From Hydractinia symbiolongicarpus (lineage: Eukaryota > Cnidaria > Hydrozoa > Anthoathecata > Hydractiniidae): a stretch of DNA of 64,000 nucleotides. The stretch covers positions 2,108,001 through 2,172,000 of the forward strand of contig NC_079886.1 in NCBI RefSeq assembly GCF_029227915.1, in the 5' to 3' direction. The notes under the pieces were generated by a model that did no database searches, was not told the origin of the DNA, and saw only the letters and a program-made list of their open reading frames with translations. Position 1 is the first letter of the stretch. Every line of letters starts with the position of its first letter. Shown piece after piece: positions 63,911 through 64,000 of the stretch. Both the position numbers and the translations under genes were made by a program.

Positions 63911-64000
63911 AAGTTTAATCGCCGGCAAACGAAAACCCGCCATTTCCCGTAAATACCGTACTCGGCCCGTATAGTCGAATATATATAAAAAAAGTACCCA

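Larger units (their letters stand above)
1..64000 (+). repeat. 203-bp satellite array, about 315 tandem monomers, window-wide
   Basis: The motif GACTTGTAG recurs at 198, 401, 604, 807 and 1010, exactly 203 bp apart, and continues at this spacing (200-204 bp) to the end of the window. Every line read belongs to the same unit in the same orientation; I saw no inversion, no mobile-element insertion and no unique sequence. Most monomers differ from one another by only a few substitutions and rare 1-3 bp indels. Nothing here looks like a gene: the frame changes every unit because 203 is not a multiple of 3, and no protein-like composition persists. Satellites like this typically form centromeric or heterochromatic chromosome regions; that role is inferred, not shown. 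I do not recognise the family. Confidence 0.98.
46300..64000. repeat. Right satellite domain
   Basis: Left-domain variants return here: GTAGCCAGGGAG from 46.55 kb, GCGAGTTCCC from 46.7 kb, TGTAGATAAA with CTCAATTCCCG from 51.6 kb. Middle-domain variants such as CACCAGTAAAACG are absent. It contains the 6-, 8-, 15- and 9-mer HOR blocks and continues past the window end. Confidence 0.7.

Noticed and set aside
1-64000. CRISPR array (regular repeats)
   Set aside because: There are no unique spacers; the whole 203-bp period is conserved, and CRISPR repeats are much shorter.
1-64000. Ribosomal DNA intergenic-spacer subrepeats or tandem RNA genes
   Set aside because: No rRNA, tRNA, 5S or snRNA sequence is recognisable anywhere, and 64 kb of subrepeat without a coding unit is too long for a typical spacer. 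Pol III A and B box order was not found in the unit.
1-64000. Telomeric repeats or a retrotransposon insertion
   Set aside because: No TTAGGG-, TTTAGGG- or TTAGG-type runs, no target-site duplication, LTR, poly-A tail or transposase/reverse-transcriptase-like open frame seen.

Overview
The window is one uninterrupted satellite DNA array. From the first to the last base it consists of head-to-tail copies of a unit of about 203 bp, roughly 315 of them, all in the same orientation. I found no gene, RNA gene, transposon, CRISPR array or unique spacer. The array runs off both ends. A tandem satellite of this size, with layered higher-order repeats (HORs), points to a eukaryotic chromosome, most plausibly centromeric, pericentromeric or other constitutive heterochromatin. 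I do not recognise the satellite family and cannot name the lineage. By hand count the unit is about 37% GC with about 14 CpG in 203 bp, roughly twice expectation.

Each unit has three parts. The first is a hairpin-forming dyad, with 9-bp arms around a TTTT loop. The second is a CpG-rich segment of about 75 bp with four CCCG words spaced 10, 9 and 11 bp, followed by either CGAATGTATATAAA or CAAAAGTATACAAA. The third is an AT-rich tract (runs of T flanking AAATTA) leading to CACCACTAAAACGCATGAGACTTGTAG. Variant letters at fixed positions define monomer types, and their order reveals the HORs.

Layout: three domains can be told apart by private variants. The left domain (1 to about 20.3 kb) and the right domain (about 46.3 to 64 kb) share variants such as GCGAGTTCCC, GTAGCCAGGGAG and TGTAGATAAA. 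The middle domain (about 20.3 to 46.3 kb) lacks these and carries CACCAGTAAAACG, TCATGGTTGATGAG, GTTTGACCACC and GTACTTAAAAGAAGTAC. The most diverged units (about 44.9 to 46.3 kb) lie at the junction between the middle and right domains.

Inside each domain, blocks of 1, 2, 3, 4, 5, 6, 7, 8, 9, 10 and 15 monomers are duplicated in tandem, each at a spacing close to a whole number of 203-bp units. This is the pattern expected from repeated in-register unequal exchange or replication slippage. The clearest young blocks are a 10-mer pair (12.73-16.8 kb), a 7/8/7-mer triplet (30.37-34.83 kb), a 6-mer tract (46.5-50.6 kb), an 8-mer pair (52.2-55.4 kb) and a 9-mer tract (59.1-63.9 kb). The 60-90 codon open frames that occur in places are by-products of the repeat and are not annotated as genes. 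All spacings and boundaries were measured by eye from marker variants and are accurate to some tens of bases.
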